From: Pseudomonas sp. Teo4
Lineage (GTDB): Bacteria > Pseudomonadota > Gammaproteobacteria > Pseudomonadales > Pseudomonadaceae
Direction of reading: 5' to 3'
NCBI RefSeq assembly: GCF_034387475.1
Contig: NZ_JAXCIL010000001.1
Coordinates: 2,108,001-2,172,000 of the forward strand
DNA: 64,000 bases
The notes under the pieces are model-generated. The model saw only the letters and a program-made list of their open reading frames with translations, was not told the DNA's origin and did not search any database. Both the position numbers and the translations under genes were made by a program. Below are positions 53,413-62,472 of the stretch, in pieces. How positions within the stretch are numbered: the first letter of the stretch is position 1; the number at the start of each line of letters is the position of its first letter.

Positions 53413-54093
53413 ATGCGCATGATCGCCTTGGCGTTTTTGCTGTGCATGGCCAGTGTGAGCGAAGCAGCCCAGATGCCGTTGTCCGTCCTGCCTGGTGGCG
53501 CGGTGATCTACAAACCCATCCAGAGCATCCGCGAACGCAAGTTCGCCGACCTGGTGCAGCAGAAAACCGACTTCAGTTGTGGCGCCGCAGCGCTGGCGAC
53601 CATCCTGCGTCAAGCCTACTGGCTGGACGTCGACGAACATCAAATCATCGAAGGCATGCTGGCCCACGCCGACCCGGACCAGGTTCGTGTCCAGGGCTTT
53701 TCCATGCTCGACATGAAGCGCTACGTGGAAAGCCTCGGCATGCGTGCCCGTGGCTACAAGGTAGCCCCCGACACCCTGCAGAGCATCCGCATTCCGGTGG
53801 TCGTGCTGATGGACATCCGCGGCTACAAGCACTTCGTGGTCATGCAGAAGGTCGACAGAGGCTGGGTCTACATCGGTGACCCGGTGCTGGGCCACAAACG
53901 CTTCAAGGTCGAGGACTTCGTCAAAGGCTGGAACGGCATCATCTTCGCCGTCATCGGCCAGGGATACGACAAGAACAACATACTGCTCGACCCGCCGCTA
54001 CCGCTGAGCGCCAAGAACCGCATCAGCAACTTCACCCCGGTGCAGGACGCCGAGTTGATGGACTTTGGCTTCATCCAAAGCGACTTCTTCTAA
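53413..54093 (+). CDS. fapD: FapD, C39-family peptidase of the Fap system
   Basis: A 226-residue protein with signal peptide (A-L-A-F-L-L-C-M-A-S-V-S-E-A-A) and a C39 papain-like peptidase domain: Cys56 in Q-K-T-D-F-S-C-G-A-A-A-L, His140 in R-G-Y-K-H-F-V-V-M and Asp156 in I-G-D-P-V-L-G. It probably processes Fap subunits or the pore in the periplasm. The ATG at 53413 directly precedes the signal peptide; the frame open to its left is the end of fapC in another frame. Confidence 0.93.
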   Translation: MRMIALAFLLCMASVSEAAQMPLSVLPGGAVIYKPIQSIRERKFADLVQQKTDFSCGAAALATILRQAYWLDVDEHQIIEGMLAHADPDQVRVQGFSMLDMKRYVESLGMRARGYKVAPDTLQSIRIPVVVLMDIRGYKHFVVMQKVDRGWVYIGDPVLGHKRFKVEDFVKGWNGIIFAVIGQGYDKNNILLDPPLPLSAKNRISNFTPVQDAELMDFGFIQSDFF

Positions 54094-54126
54094 ATCACTG
54101 TGGGCAAGAGGCTCCGGGAGCACCCC

Positions 54127-54873
54127 ATGAAGACTTCAACCTGGCTGGCAGTCATGTGCCTGGCCGCTACCCTGCCGACCCAGGCAGAGACGTTCAAACC
54201 GATCGAACTCAAGGACCAGGAACTGGCCAGCCTTCGCGGCCGTTATGTGATGCCGGGGCGCATCGTCAGTTTCGGCATCGTCATGACCAGCACCTGGCAG
54301 AACGCCAATGGTGAGGTGATTGGTGCAACGTCCTCGATGCAAATCCAGCAATCGACCATCAAGCCGCAGTTCTACGTGTCGATGATCGACGAAAAAGGCA
54401 CGGGCAACTCCCAGCCCAAGAGCAACGGCACCGGGACGGTTACCGGTGGCAGCGGCCTGAACACCACCGAAGGCGTGACCCAAGTGGTACGTGCCGCGGG
54501 TGACTACAACACGGCCCATAACAATGTCGACATCAACGTGACCAAGGGTAACCAGGCCCCGACCACGAAACCTCAGGGCCAGGCCTTGGCCGACGGCTCC
54601 ACGCTGAGCGGAAGCAATGGCGCGGGTTCGCTCAAGGTGTCCTCTTCCGGCACCGGGATACAGATGAACATCGTCGCCAACAACAACCAGGGCAACACCT
54701 TGCAGCGCATTGGCCAGGGTGGACTGATGCAGAACACCACCTTGCTCGGGGCCAGCAACCGGGTCAGCAACCTCACCTCGCTGAATGTGGTACTGCGTGA
54801 CAACGCGCCTACGGCGGGCTCGATGAGCGTCAACCTGGACCAGCTCAAAGGCATTCGTAATCTCGGATACTGA
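54127..54873 (+). CDS. fapE: FapE, minor fibril-associated protein
   Basis: A 248-residue exported protein with signal peptide [20 protein letters not shown]. The mature start [18 protein letters not shown] is typical of FapE and of some secreted amyloid-associated proteins. A Gly/Asn/Thr-rich C-terminal half follows. FapE is found in small amounts in Fap fibrils and is exported with them. GGGAG lies six bases before the ATG. Confidence 0.9.
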   Translation: MKTSTWLAVMCLAATLPTQAETFKPIELKDQELASLRGRYVMPGRIVSFGIVMTSTWQNANGEVIGATSSMQIQQSTIKPQFYVSMIDEKGTGNSQPKSNGTGTVTGGSGLNTTEGVTQVVRAAGDYNTAHNNVDINVTKGNQAPTTKPQGQALADGSTLSGSNGAGSLKVSSSGTGIQMNIVANNNQGNTLQRIGQGGLMQNTTLLGASNRVSNLTSLNVVLRDNAPTAGSMSVNLDQLKGIRNLGY

Positions 54874-54919
54874 TCTACGCTCAGTCTCATCGAAAGCAGT
54901 CAGAAGGGACGGCTACCCC

Positions 54920-56200
54920 ATGCACCGTTTGTTGACGCTAAGAGCTATCGTTTGTTTGAGTACCCTGGCCCCGGCCACCCTGCTGCAGGCAGCTGTGGAC
55001 CCTGAGGTCGAAGCACTGAAACAGGAACTCATCGCGCTGAAACAGCGCTACGAAGCACAACAGAACGCATTGATGGTGCTGGAACAAAGGCTGCGCCAGG
55101 TCGAAGAGGCGCCGCAGGCCCCTGCGCCCAAGCGCCTGACCAAGTCGCCGGCAGAGGGCGTCAAGGGCAGCCAGACCGTGGCCTCCGGCGCGCCCGGCAC
55201 CACTGGCAGCTCGTACGGGCAATCGTTGCAGGACAATTCCGAGCCTGCGCAGAGCGTGTCCAACTTGTATGACGAGGCCAGCGGCTTTTTCGGCGGCGGC
55301 AAGTTCAGCGTCGAAACCGGCCTGACCTACACCCACTACGACACCCGGGCCCTGACCCTCAACGGGTTCCTGGCGCTGGACTCGATTTTCCTCGGCAACA
55401 TCAACATCGACCGCATCAAGGCCGACAACTGGACTCTGGACCTGACGGCCCGCTACAACCTGGATCAGCGCTGGCAGTTCGATATCAACGTACCTATCGT
55501 CTACCGCGATTCCTCCTACTCCTCGGGTGGCGCAGGCGGTGCCGCCGGGGTCACTTCCGAAGACTCGGTGAAACGCGACCCAACCCTCGGCGACGTCAAC
55601 TTCGGCATTGCCTACAAGTTCCTCGATGAAGACGAAACCTGGCCCGATGCCGTGGCCACCCTGCGGGTCAAGGCCCCGACCGGCAAGGACCCGTACGGCA
55701 TCAAGCTGATCCAGAGCCCTGGCAACGACAACCTGGCTGTTCCGGAAGACCTGCCGACCGGCAACGGTATCTGGTCGATCTCGCCCGGTATCTCGCTGGT
55801 CAAGACCTTCGACCCGGCAGTACTGTTCGCCAGCCTGCAATACACCTACAACATGCAGGACTCGTTCAGCGACATCAGCCCACAGGTCAATAGCAAAGTG
55901 GGCGGGGACGTGAAACTCGGCGACTCCTGGCAGATCGGCGGCGGCATTGCCTTCGCCCTCAACGAGAAGATGAGCATGTCGTTCTCGGTCACCGACCAGT
56001 TCTCGAGCAAAAGCAAGATCAAGCCCGACGGCGGCGACTGGCAGTCGATCAGCAACAGCGACTACAACGCTGCGAACTTCAACATCGGCATGACCTTCGC
56101 CGCCACGAACAACCTGACGATCGTACCGAACTTGTCCATAGGGCTGACCGACGATGCGCCGGACTTCTCCTTCAGCCTGAAATTCCCTTACTACTTCTGA
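54920..56200 (+). CDS. fapF: FapF, outer-membrane amyloid secretion channel
   Basis: A 426-residue protein. After the signal peptide ([11 protein letters not shown]) comes a coiled coil of about 40 residues ([19 protein letters not shown]), a Pro/Gly linker, and a beta-barrel from about residue 120 to the C-terminal F-P-Y-Y-F, the outer-membrane signature with terminal phenylalanine. FapF is a trimeric pore that exports FapB, FapC and FapE; the coiled coil gates it. Confidence 0.95.
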   Translation: MHRLLTLRAIVCLSTLAPATLLQAAVDPEVEALKQELIALKQRYEAQQNALMVLEQRLRQVEEAPQAPAPKRLTKSPAEGVKGSQTVASGAPGTTGSSYGQSLQDNSEPAQSVSNLYDEASGFFGGGKFSVETGLTYTHYDTRALTLNGFLALDSIFLGNINIDRIKADNWTLDLTARYNLDQRWQFDINVPIVYRDSSYSSGGAGGAAGVTSEDSVKRDPTLGDVNFGIAYKFLDEDETWPDAVATLRVKAPTGKDPYGIKLIQSPGNDNLAVPEDLPTGNGIWSISPGISLVKTFDPAVLFASLQYTYNMQDSFSDISPQVNSKVGGDVKLGDSWQIGGGIAFALNEKMSMSFSVTDQFSSKSKIKPDGGDWQSISNSDYNAANFNIGMTFAATNNLTIVPNLSIGLTDDAPDFSFSLKFPYYF

Positions 56201-56205
56201 GCTGA

Positions 56206-56227
56206 CCGGGCCTGCCGCCAGGCCCGG
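56206..56227 (+). terminator. Terminator after fapF
   Basis: CCGGGCCTG (56206-56214), loop CCGC, CAGGCCCGG (56219-56227) then CATTTGG. The stem is strong, the T-run weak. It lies six bases after the fapF stop. Confidence 0.6.
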
Positions 56228-56327
56228 CATTTGGTAACCAACCTTGTAACCGACCGCTTTCCTGAACTTGGCCTGTTATCATCGAGCACAGAAACATGAC
56301 GTTTTAATGGCAATAAGGAAAGCTTTC

Positions 56328-58529
56328 GTGAAGAACCTGCTAGGCCACCCTCGCACTCGTCTTGCCGTCCTGGCAACCCTGGTGCTGGTGATCCCACTAG
56401 GTGCACGTGCCCTCTTGGGGTGGTCCAATCCACTCGGTTACCTGTCGGACCTCGCGCTCGGCAGCCTGCTGGTGCTGGCGCTGGACCGCCGGCCCTGGTG
56501 GCTGGCCCTACCGGTACTGCTGGCTTGGGCTGGGCTCTGGATAGCCTCGGCAGAATTGGTGAGCGCCGTCGGTCGGCTACCCAATGCCGGTGACCTGGGC
56601 TACCTGACCGACTCGCAATTCATGGAAAACTCCACCGGTGGCGGCCTGGCCCATGCCTGGATGCCCTGGGTTCTGGTCATTGGCCTGCTGGCGTGGCTGG
56701 TCAGCGCCTGGCATGGCCGCAACCAGCGCAGCACACCCCTGCCCCGCAAGGCCTGGGCCATCCCGGTGCTGCTGTTTGGCGTGCACTGGGGCAACCAGCA
56801 CCTGGCACCGTCCGATGCCGACCAATGGCGCCAATACAACCTGCCGCACCAACTGCTGGCGGCAAGCGTCGGCAGCGTGCAGCAACAAGCCCTGCACCTG
56901 CTCGGCGAACAACAGCCGATAACACCACTGCCCAGCGCCGGCCTTACCCAGTCCGACCTGCATGGCCAGAGGCTGCTGGGCGTGCCTGGCCAGGCCCGCA
57001 ACCTGCTGGTCATCACCCTCGAAGGCATCCCCGGCGCTTATATCAGGCCCAACCGCCAGGCCCTGAACAGCCGCTTCGACGAAGAGCTCATGCCCAAGCT
57101 CAGCCGCTGGGCCGAACGCGGCATGAACACACCCGACTACGTGCTGCATACCCATCAGACCATTCGTGGCCTGTATGCCATGCTCTGCGGTGACTACGAC
57201 AAACTGGCCAACGGCACACCCAAGGGGATGGAGCTGCTGACCCAGCAACAGCGCAACCAGGCCTGCCTGCCGGCGCAATTGCGCCAGGCGGGGTTCACCA
57301 CCCATTACCTGCAGGGCGCGGGCCTGCGCTTCATGGCCAAGGACCGGATCATGCCGCACATCGGCTTCGAATCGGTCCATGGCCTGGAATGGTTCCGCAA
57401 CGAGAACTACCTGGAGTTCCCCTGGGGCAAGGATGATCGGGCGTTCTTCGAGGGTGCCCTGGACTATGTCGGCCAGCTGCGCAAACAGGACAAACCGTGG
57501 ATGCTCACCCTGCTGACCGTAGGCACGCACCAGCCCTACTCTGCACCCGAGCAATACCTGCAACGCTACGACACCGCCAAGCAGGCGGCGGTGGCCTACC
57601 TGGACGATGCCATCGGCGCGTTTCTCGATAACCTCGAACAACAGGGCGTACTCAAGGACACCCTGGTGGTCGTCACCTCCGATGAGTCCCACGGCATCGA
57701 CGGCGTCCGCCTGGCATCGTCCTGGGGCTTCAACCTCACCCTCGCCCCCGAGCAGGCCGCATTGCCGCGCCTGAAACACGGCACCTATGGCCACATCGAC
57801 CTGGCCACATCGCTGCTCGACTACTTCGCCCTGCCCATTCCCGCAGCCCTGGGCGGGCGCTCGCTGTTTCGCGACTACGACAGTGGCCGCGAGATGATCG
57901 CCTACACCAACGGCATGCTGCGCTACCACGACGGCAAGGGCGTGTTCACCGAATGCGACTTCCAGCAACGCTGCCGGCGCTACGCCAGCGAGGGTTTCAT
58001 TGCCGACCGGGCCAAGTACCTGGGGCCAGGCGATGCGGTGACCGGGCCGCAGATCAACGCACTGGCCGGCGTACTCGACCAGTCCTTGCTGCAGACGCCG
58101 CTGAACCTGCGCTATCAGTTCGGCGGGCCGTCCGCCATTCCGTTGCAGGCCCGCATCCATGACGACTGGGCCGACAACCTGATCGGCGCGCAGTATCTGG
58201 AGTTGCCTGAAGGCTCGCACACCAAGGTACGGGTCAAGATCCGCTCGCTCGACCCGCAGCACAATGCCTATATCCAGCTTAAGGCCAAGGAGCTGGAGCA
58301 GGATGTACCCTTGGGGTTGCCGGAGGAGATTCTGGTAACGGCGGACCGGCCCCTGGACATGGAATTCGGGTTCGATAACCCGACCGAGCGCAAGGCGTTT
58401 TCCTTCCATTTGCTGGGGTATGGCGGTGGAGAGGTGGAAGTGAGTGATTTCAGTGTGATCACCGCGCTGCCCGGTGAGGAAGAGCCGGTCGAGGACATTT
58501 CCGACGGGCATATTGCGCAGTCGAGCTGA
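56328..58529 (+). CDS. LTA-synthase-like sulfatase/phosphoglycerol transferase
   Basis: A membrane enzyme of 733 residues. Hydrophobic N-terminal segments occupy about residues 10-190, followed by an alkaline-phosphatase-fold domain with the metal ligand in T-L-E-G-I-P-G-A, the probable nucleophile threonine in H-Q-T-I-R-G, and V-V-T-S-D-E-S-H-G near residue 460. A beta-rich extension of about 130 residues closes it. GTG at 56328 is preferred (AAGGAA seven bases upstream); ATG at 56307 is possible but has no ribosome-binding site. Gram-negative members add phosphoglycerol or phosphoethanolamine-type groups to glycans. It follows fapF by 127 bases. Confidence 0.85.
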   Translation: MKNLLGHPRTRLAVLATLVLVIPLGARALLGWSNPLGYLSDLALGSLLVLALDRRPWWLALPVLLAWAGLWIASAELVSAVGRLPNAGDLGYLTDSQFMENSTGGGLAHAWMPWVLVIGLLAWLVSAWHGRNQRSTPLPRKAWAIPVLLFGVHWGNQHLAPSDADQWRQYNLPHQLLAASVGSVQQQALHLLGEQQPITPLPSAGLTQSDLHGQRLLGVPGQARNLLVITLEGIPGAYIRPNRQALNSRFDEELMPKLSRWAERGMNTPDYVLHTHQTIRGLYAMLCGDYDKLANGTPKGMELLTQQQRNQACLPAQLRQAGFTTHYLQGAGLRFMAKDRIMPHIGFESVHGLEWFRNENYLEFPWGKDDRAFFEGALDYVGQLRKQDKPWMLTLLTVGTHQPYSAPEQYLQRYDTAKQAAVAYLDDAIGAFLDNLEQQGVLKDTLVVVTSDESHGIDGVRLASSWGFNLTLAPEQAALPRLKHGTYGHIDLATSLLDYFALPIPAALGGRSLFRDYDSGREMIAYTNGMLRYHDGKGVFTECDFQQRCRRYASEGFIADRAKYLGPGDAVTGPQINALAGVLDQSLLQTPLNLRYQFGGPSAIPLQARIHDDWADNLIGAQYLELPEGSHTKVRVKIRSLDPQHNAYIQLKAKELEQDVPLGLPEEILVTADRPLDMEFGFDNPTERKAFSFHLLGYGGGEVEVSDFSVITALPGEEEPVEDISDGHIAQSS

Positions 58530-58554
58530 TGTGCTGCACGAAACAACCGCAATT

Positions 58555-58660
58555 GGGGCCGCTTTGCGGCCCATCGCCGGCAAGCCTGCTCCCACATCTA
58601 CTGCGCTGACCTTCAGATCACTGCAGTACATGTGGGAGCGGGCTTGCCGGCGATGAGGCC
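58555..58660. repeat. Hairpin plus REP pair after the sulfatase gene
   Basis: GGGGCCGC-TTT-GCGGCCC (58555-58572) resembles the terminator after ybiT. It runs into a REP doublet with arms about 58568-58596 and 58631-58660 (CATCGCCGGCAAGCC and its complement), less perfect than the pair at 49152. Confidence 0.75.
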
Positions 58661-58750
58661 AGTACAGGCACCACAAAACAGTTGCCCCCGCAGTGAGTCC
58701 GGCACTTAGGCCGCGTTCTGCTTCAGGGACCGCGAAGGGGTCCTTGGAGG

Positions 58751-60076
58751 CTATCTGATCTGGTGCTTGTGCAACAGTCGATAGAAAGTTGGCCGCGATA
58801 CCCCAAGCACCCTCGCTGCAATACTCAGGTTATCGCTGTGCCGGTTGAGCACGTCGCACAGCGCCTGGCGTTCCGCGCGGTGCTTGTAGTCCTCCAGCGT
58901 GCCCAACGGCTGGTCCTGCTGCTCCATCACCTGCAAGCCCAGGTCCTGGGCTTCTATCTGCCGCCCCTCAGCCAGCACCAGGCCCCGTCGTACGCGGTTG
59001 GCCAACTCCCGAACATTACCCGGCCAGTCATGCCGCCCCATCGCGGCCAGGGCATGGTCGCTGAATGAGCGTGGCCGGCGTCCCGTCTCCAGGCTGTAGA
59101 AATGCGAGAAGTGGTTGGCGAGCATCGACAGGTCACCGTGGCGGTCGCGTAACGGGGCGGTCACCACCTGCAGGACGTTGAGCCGGTAATAAAGGTCTTC
59201 CCGAAAGCGCCCCTGCTCGATGGCCTTTTCCAGGTCCACATGGGTCGCTGCCAGTACCCTGACGTCAACCGGAATCGGTTGGCTGCCACCCACCCGCTCG
59301 ATGTGCTTCTCCTGAAGAAAACGCAGTAAATTTGCCTGCAACTCCAGCGGCAAGTCGCCGATTTCATCGAGGAATAGCGTGCCGCCATGGGCCGCCTCGA
59401 TTCGCCCGACCTTGCGCTGGTGGGCACCCGTGAACGCACCCTTCTCATGGCCGAAGAGTTCGGACTGAATCAGGTGCTCTGGGATCGCCCCGCAGTTGAT
59501 GGCGATGAACGGTTGATCGAAGCGTTGCGACTGACGGTGCAGCGTACGCGCCACCAACTCCTTGCCCGTGCCGCTTTCGCCCCTTATCAGCACCGGCGAC
59601 TCGGTGGGCGCCAGTTTGCCCAACAGCTTGCGCAATTCACGGATGGGCCGGCTGTCGCCAAGCAGTTCGTGCTCCAGCTCCTCCACCTGCACCGCACCCT
59701 TGCCACGCAGGCGCGCCATGCCAAAGGCCCGGCCCAAGGTAACCTGGACCCTGGAAACGTCGAACGGCAGGGTGTGGAAGTCGAAGAACCATTCGCAAAC
59801 GAAGTCCCCGACGTTCTGCATGCGCAGTTCTTCAGCGCTGAGCACGGCAATCCATTCGGTATTGCTGCGCTTGATCATGTCCTTGACTGCATCGGGGTGT
59901 CGCAGGTGCGAAGCCTGCAGGCGCAACAGGCCAACATCGCAGGGATACTCGAGCGCGGCGCCCAAGGTACAACTGTGAACATCCCAGCCAGTACCGCTGA
60001 GGCCGGGGAGAAGACGGTGGCAGTCGTCGCAAGGATCGACGATGAGCAAGCGGCGTTGGGATGCAGGCTCGTGCAT
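58751..60076 (-). CDS. Sigma-54-dependent activator, VpsR-like
   Basis: A 441-residue enhancer-binding protein. The N-terminal receiver-like/VpsR domain (1-125) lacks a clear phospho-acceptor aspartate motif. The AAA+ domain has Walker A G166-E-S-G-T-G-K-E173, the sigma-54 contact loop G213-A-F-T-G-A218 and a D-E-I-G-D-L Walker B. The C-terminal Fis-type HTH reads [20 protein letters not shown]. VpsR relatives control biofilm matrix genes and may bind cyclic di-GMP; with fap and a glycan-modifying sulfatase next door a biofilm role is plausible but inferred. Confidence 0.92.
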   Translation of the reverse strand: MHEPASQRRLLIVDPCDDCHRLLPGLSGTGWDVHSCTLGAALEYPCDVGLLRLQASHLRHPDAVKDMIKRSNTEWIAVLSAEELRMQNVGDFVCEWFFDFHTLPFDVSRVQVTLGRAFGMARLRGKGAVQVEELEHELLGDSRPIRELRKLLGKLAPTESPVLIRGESGTGKELVARTLHRQSQRFDQPFIAINCGAIPEHLIQSELFGHEKGAFTGAHQRKVGRIEAAHGGTLFLDEIGDLPLELQANLLRFLQEKHIERVGGSQPIPVDVRVLAATHVDLEKAIEQGRFREDLYYRLNVLQVVTAPLRDRHGDLSMLANHFSHFYSLETGRRPRSFSDHALAAMGRHDWPGNVRELANRVRRGLVLAEGRQIEAQDLGLQVMEQQDQPLGTLEDYKHRAERQALCDVLNRHSDNLSIAARVLGVSRPTFYRLLHKHQIR

Positions 60077-60420
60077 GACCTTTCCTTGGCGCCAAATTAT
60101 GGTTTTTTACATGAAAACAGTAAGTTGCGACGCCCGAATTAACAGTAGCAACGAACTTGGCGGTGCCCACTACCGTCTGTCTGCAAACGCTCGTCACCAT
60201 AATGTCACAAGGGAATTTTCACCCTTTGATGACGTCACAGGGTGCACAGAATGGGAGCTACTTTTCCCGTTTTGAAAAAATTTACAATTACCATGTGACT
60301 TGACCACCGACTTGAAGCATCAGTACGAATAACCCCGCGCTGGGTATCGCGAAATGTTTTAGCGAGCACCTGGCAACGCGGACTTCATTTCGATGTTTGG
60401 GACCATAGAGAGACCGAACC
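60077..60420. promoter_or_regulatory. Divergent regulatory region, 344 bp
   Basis: No gene is seen. An inverted repeat CACCCT (60220-60225) and AGGGTG (60239-60244) encloses a TGACGTCA palindrome, a possible operator. The stretch to 60300 is AT-rich and could hold the promoter of the gene at 60421. Confidence 0.35.
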
Positions 60421-60687
60421 ATGAATGCCCCGCTCCGTGTCAACGAAGCACTGCTGATTGCCGACCACGCCTTCGAACCCTTCCAGTGCGTTGCCTGGGA
60501 TGCCCCCAACGGTTCGGGCGAGCTGAGCCTGGCAGTCATCGACCGGACCAGCACCCGTATCGGCAGCAAACAAGTTTCCTCGCGTATCTATTCCGACCCG
60601 GCCCAGTGGGCGAGCCTGATCGAGGAAGTGCGTGCCGAGTTGTCCGAAAAAGGTTACGACCTGCAACCTTGGTCGATGCCTAAGTAA
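60421..60687 (+). CDS. Small conserved hypothetical protein (88 aa)
   Basis: An 88-residue cytosolic protein without signal peptide or motif that I recognise. It has a mixed beta pattern (L-S-L-A-V-I-D-R-T, G-S-K-Q-V-S-S-R-I-Y) and a C-terminal helix (W-A-S-L-I-E-E-V-R-A-E-L). Codon use matches the core genome. It is divergent from the sigma-54 activator. A perfect hairpin follows it. Confidence 0.7.
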   Translation: MNAPLRVNEALLIADHAFEPFQCVAWDAPNGSGELSLAVIDRTSTRIGSKQVSSRIYSDPAQWASLIEEVRAELSEKGYDLQPWSMPK

Positions 60688-60700
60688 TGCCTGCGGACGA

Positions 60701-60730
60701 CACAAGTGCGTGCCAGATCACGCACTTGTG
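60701..60730. terminator. Perfect 12-bp inverted repeat
   Basis: CACAAGTGCGTG (60701-60712), loop CCAGAT, CACGCACTTGTG (60719-60730), 13 bases after the 88-residue gene. No T-run follows directly. It may act as terminator for this gene and for the convergent VWA gene. Confidence 0.55.
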
Positions 60731-60801
60731 AAACTTCGTTATTGCCGCACTGGCAACTTTCTCTATTGCGACATAGTGTCGCAGCCGTCCAGAAAGTGTA
60801 A

Positions 60802-61545
60802 CTACTGCATTACTTTGAAATGTTGCAGGTGCTGATAGTCGGCTTGCAGTTCTTCGGCCAATTGCCTGGCACGCCCCAGGCGTATTGGCGCCATTTCCAT
60901 GTCCACCAGCAGTGTCTCGCACGGCATCGGCTGCACGGCGCTCCAACGCTGCAGGCGGCCATCGGTGAACACCAGGCAGCGCTGCACCTCATCAGGGTAG
61001 GCCTTGCGCCGCGCCTGCAGCCACTGTCGGGCCTGCTCCAGCGCCGCGATCAATGGCGTGCCACCACCAGCGCCCAGTGCCTGCAACCAGGGTTGCAGCG
61101 CCGCCGAGGCCTTGAGGCCATGGCGCTGCCATTGGGGCGCACCACCGCTGGCCGTCAACAGGGCCAGGCGTGCCCGCTGCCGATAAGCCTGGTCGAACAG
61201 TTCCGCCAGCAGGCCTTTAGTGTGCGTCAGCGCCTGGTGACGGCGGGTTGACGCCGAGGCGTCGACGATGACCAGCCATAGTTCGTTGGCCTGCGCCCGG
61301 CGCTGTTGCCAGCACAGGTCCTGACGTAAACGTGGGCGCCCTTTGAGCAGGGTCGGCAACCAGGCTACCCGGCCTGTCGAAGCGGCCTGTGCACGGCCTC
61401 GGCTGCCGCCCTTGAATGTCCCGGCCCGGGGTCTGGCATCCGTCGCCTTGGCCTCGGGCGGGCGGATGCTCAGGGCTTTTTTGCCCAGTTCGGCACCTCG
61501 CGACGCGCCCCCGTGGCCACCTGCTGGGGCGCCATAGCCCCCCAA
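60802..61545 (-). CDS. VWA-domain protein, ChlD/BchD-like (chelatase-associated)
   Basis: A 247-residue protein with a basic Pro/Ala-rich start and a von Willebrand A domain holding the MIDAS motif D95-A-S-A-S99 and later G-G-G-T-P-L and F-T-D-G-R. It corresponds to the C-terminal part of magnesium-chelatase subunit D. It overlaps the ChlI-type gene by 76 bases, so translation is coupled; the exact start is uncertain. With ChlI and CobN it probably forms the ATP-dependent cobalt chelatase of aerobic B12 synthesis. Confidence 0.88.
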   Translation of the reverse strand: MGGYGAPAGGHGGASRGAELGKKALSIRPPEAKATDARPRAGTFKGGSRGRAQAASTGRVAWLPTLLKGRPRLRQDLCWQQRRAQANELWLVIVDASASTRRHQALTHTKGLLAELFDQAYRQRARLALLTASGGAPQWQRHGLKASAALQPWLQALGAGGGTPLIAALEQARQWLQARRKAYPDEVQRCLVFTDGRLQRWSAVQPMPCETLLVDMEMAPIRLGRARQLAEELQADYQHLQHFKVMQ

Positions 61546-62471
61546 TCGCCCTGCCCGCCTTGTTTTTGCGAGTCGCCCTGGCCGCTATCCGCTGCCGTCG
61601 AAGGCGGCGTGGCCTGGGGCGATACACGTCGACGATGGCGCAGAGCAAACTCCGCCACGGCATCGACATCTTCCTCGGCAATGACCTCGGCACCGCGCCA
61701 GGCGCAATGAGCGCGGGCCGCGCGCAGCCAGACCAAGTCGGCACGCAGGCCATCGACGCCAGCGGCGAAACAGCGTTCGGTGATCCAGGCCAAGGCCTGG
61801 TCGTCCAGGGCAATGTGCACCAGTTGCTGACGCGCGGCCTGGCAGCGCTCACGCAACTGCGCCTGAGCGGCGGCCCATTGAGCGCAAAACGCCTGAGGGT
61901 CGCTGTCGAAGGCCAGGCGGCGGCGAATGATGTGCTGGCGCGCCTCCGGTGCCGGTACCCCTTCCAGGGCCACGTTCAGGCCAAAGCGATCGAGCAGTTG
62001 CGGGCGCAACTCTCCTTCTTCCGGGTTCATCGTGCCAATCAGCACGAACCGTGCACTGTGGCGATGGGAGATACCGTCACGTTCTATTCGGTTGGTGCCG
62101 CTGGCGGCCACATCGAGCAACAGGTCCACCAGGGTATCGGGCAGCAGGTTGACCTCATCGACGTACAGCACGCCGCCGTCGGCCTGGGCCAGCACCCCTG
62201 GGGAGAATTGCGCTTTACCCTGCCCCAGCGCGGCATCCAGGTCGAGCGTGCCGACCAGCCGTTCTTCACTGGCGCCCAACGGCAAGGTGACGAACGGCCC
62301 CTCGCCCAACAGGTCTGCCAAGCCACGCGCCAGCGTACTCTTGGCCATGCCGCGCGGTCCTTCGATCAGCACACCGCCAATCTTCGGGTCGATGGCGGTC
62401 AGGCACAACGCCAGCTTCAGGTCATCGGCGCCCACCACGGCCGCCAGGGGAAATTGCACGGGTTCACTCAT
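61470..62471 (-). CDS. ChlI/BchI-type AAA+ ATPase (cobalt/magnesium chelatase subunit)
   Basis: A 333-residue AAA+ protein with Walker A G38-P-R-G-M-A-K-S45, Walker B G-V-L-Y-V-D-E-V-N near residue 100, an arginine-finger segment and a Gln/Gly-rich tail. The ATG at 62471 lies two bases after the cobN stop region, so the genes are coupled. In organisms that use CobN without CobST-type partners, ChlI and a VWA protein supply the ATPase part. The order cobN-chlI-VWA supports that. Confidence 0.92.
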   Translation of the reverse strand: MSEPVQFPLAAVVGADDLKLALCLTAIDPKIGGVLIEGPRGMAKSTLARGLADLLGEGPFVTLPLGASEERLVGTLDLDAALGQGKAQFSPGVLAQADGGVLYVDEVNLLPDTLVDLLLDVAASGTNRIERDGISHRHSARFVLIGTMNPEEGELRPQLLDRFGLNVALEGVPAPEARQHIIRRRLAFDSDPQAFCAQWAAAQAQLRERCQAARQQLVHIALDDQALAWITERCFAAGVDGLRADLVWLRAARAHCAWRGAEVIAEEDVDAVAEFALRHRRRVSPQATPPSTAADSGQGDSQKQGGQGDWGAMAPQQVATGARREVPNWAKKP

Positions 62472-62472
62472 T

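Noticed and set aside
51690..53447. 585-codon frame antisense to fapC and its flanks
   Set aside because: An artefact of the repetitive fapC coding sequence; the product is repetitive Val/Arg/Gly without motifs.
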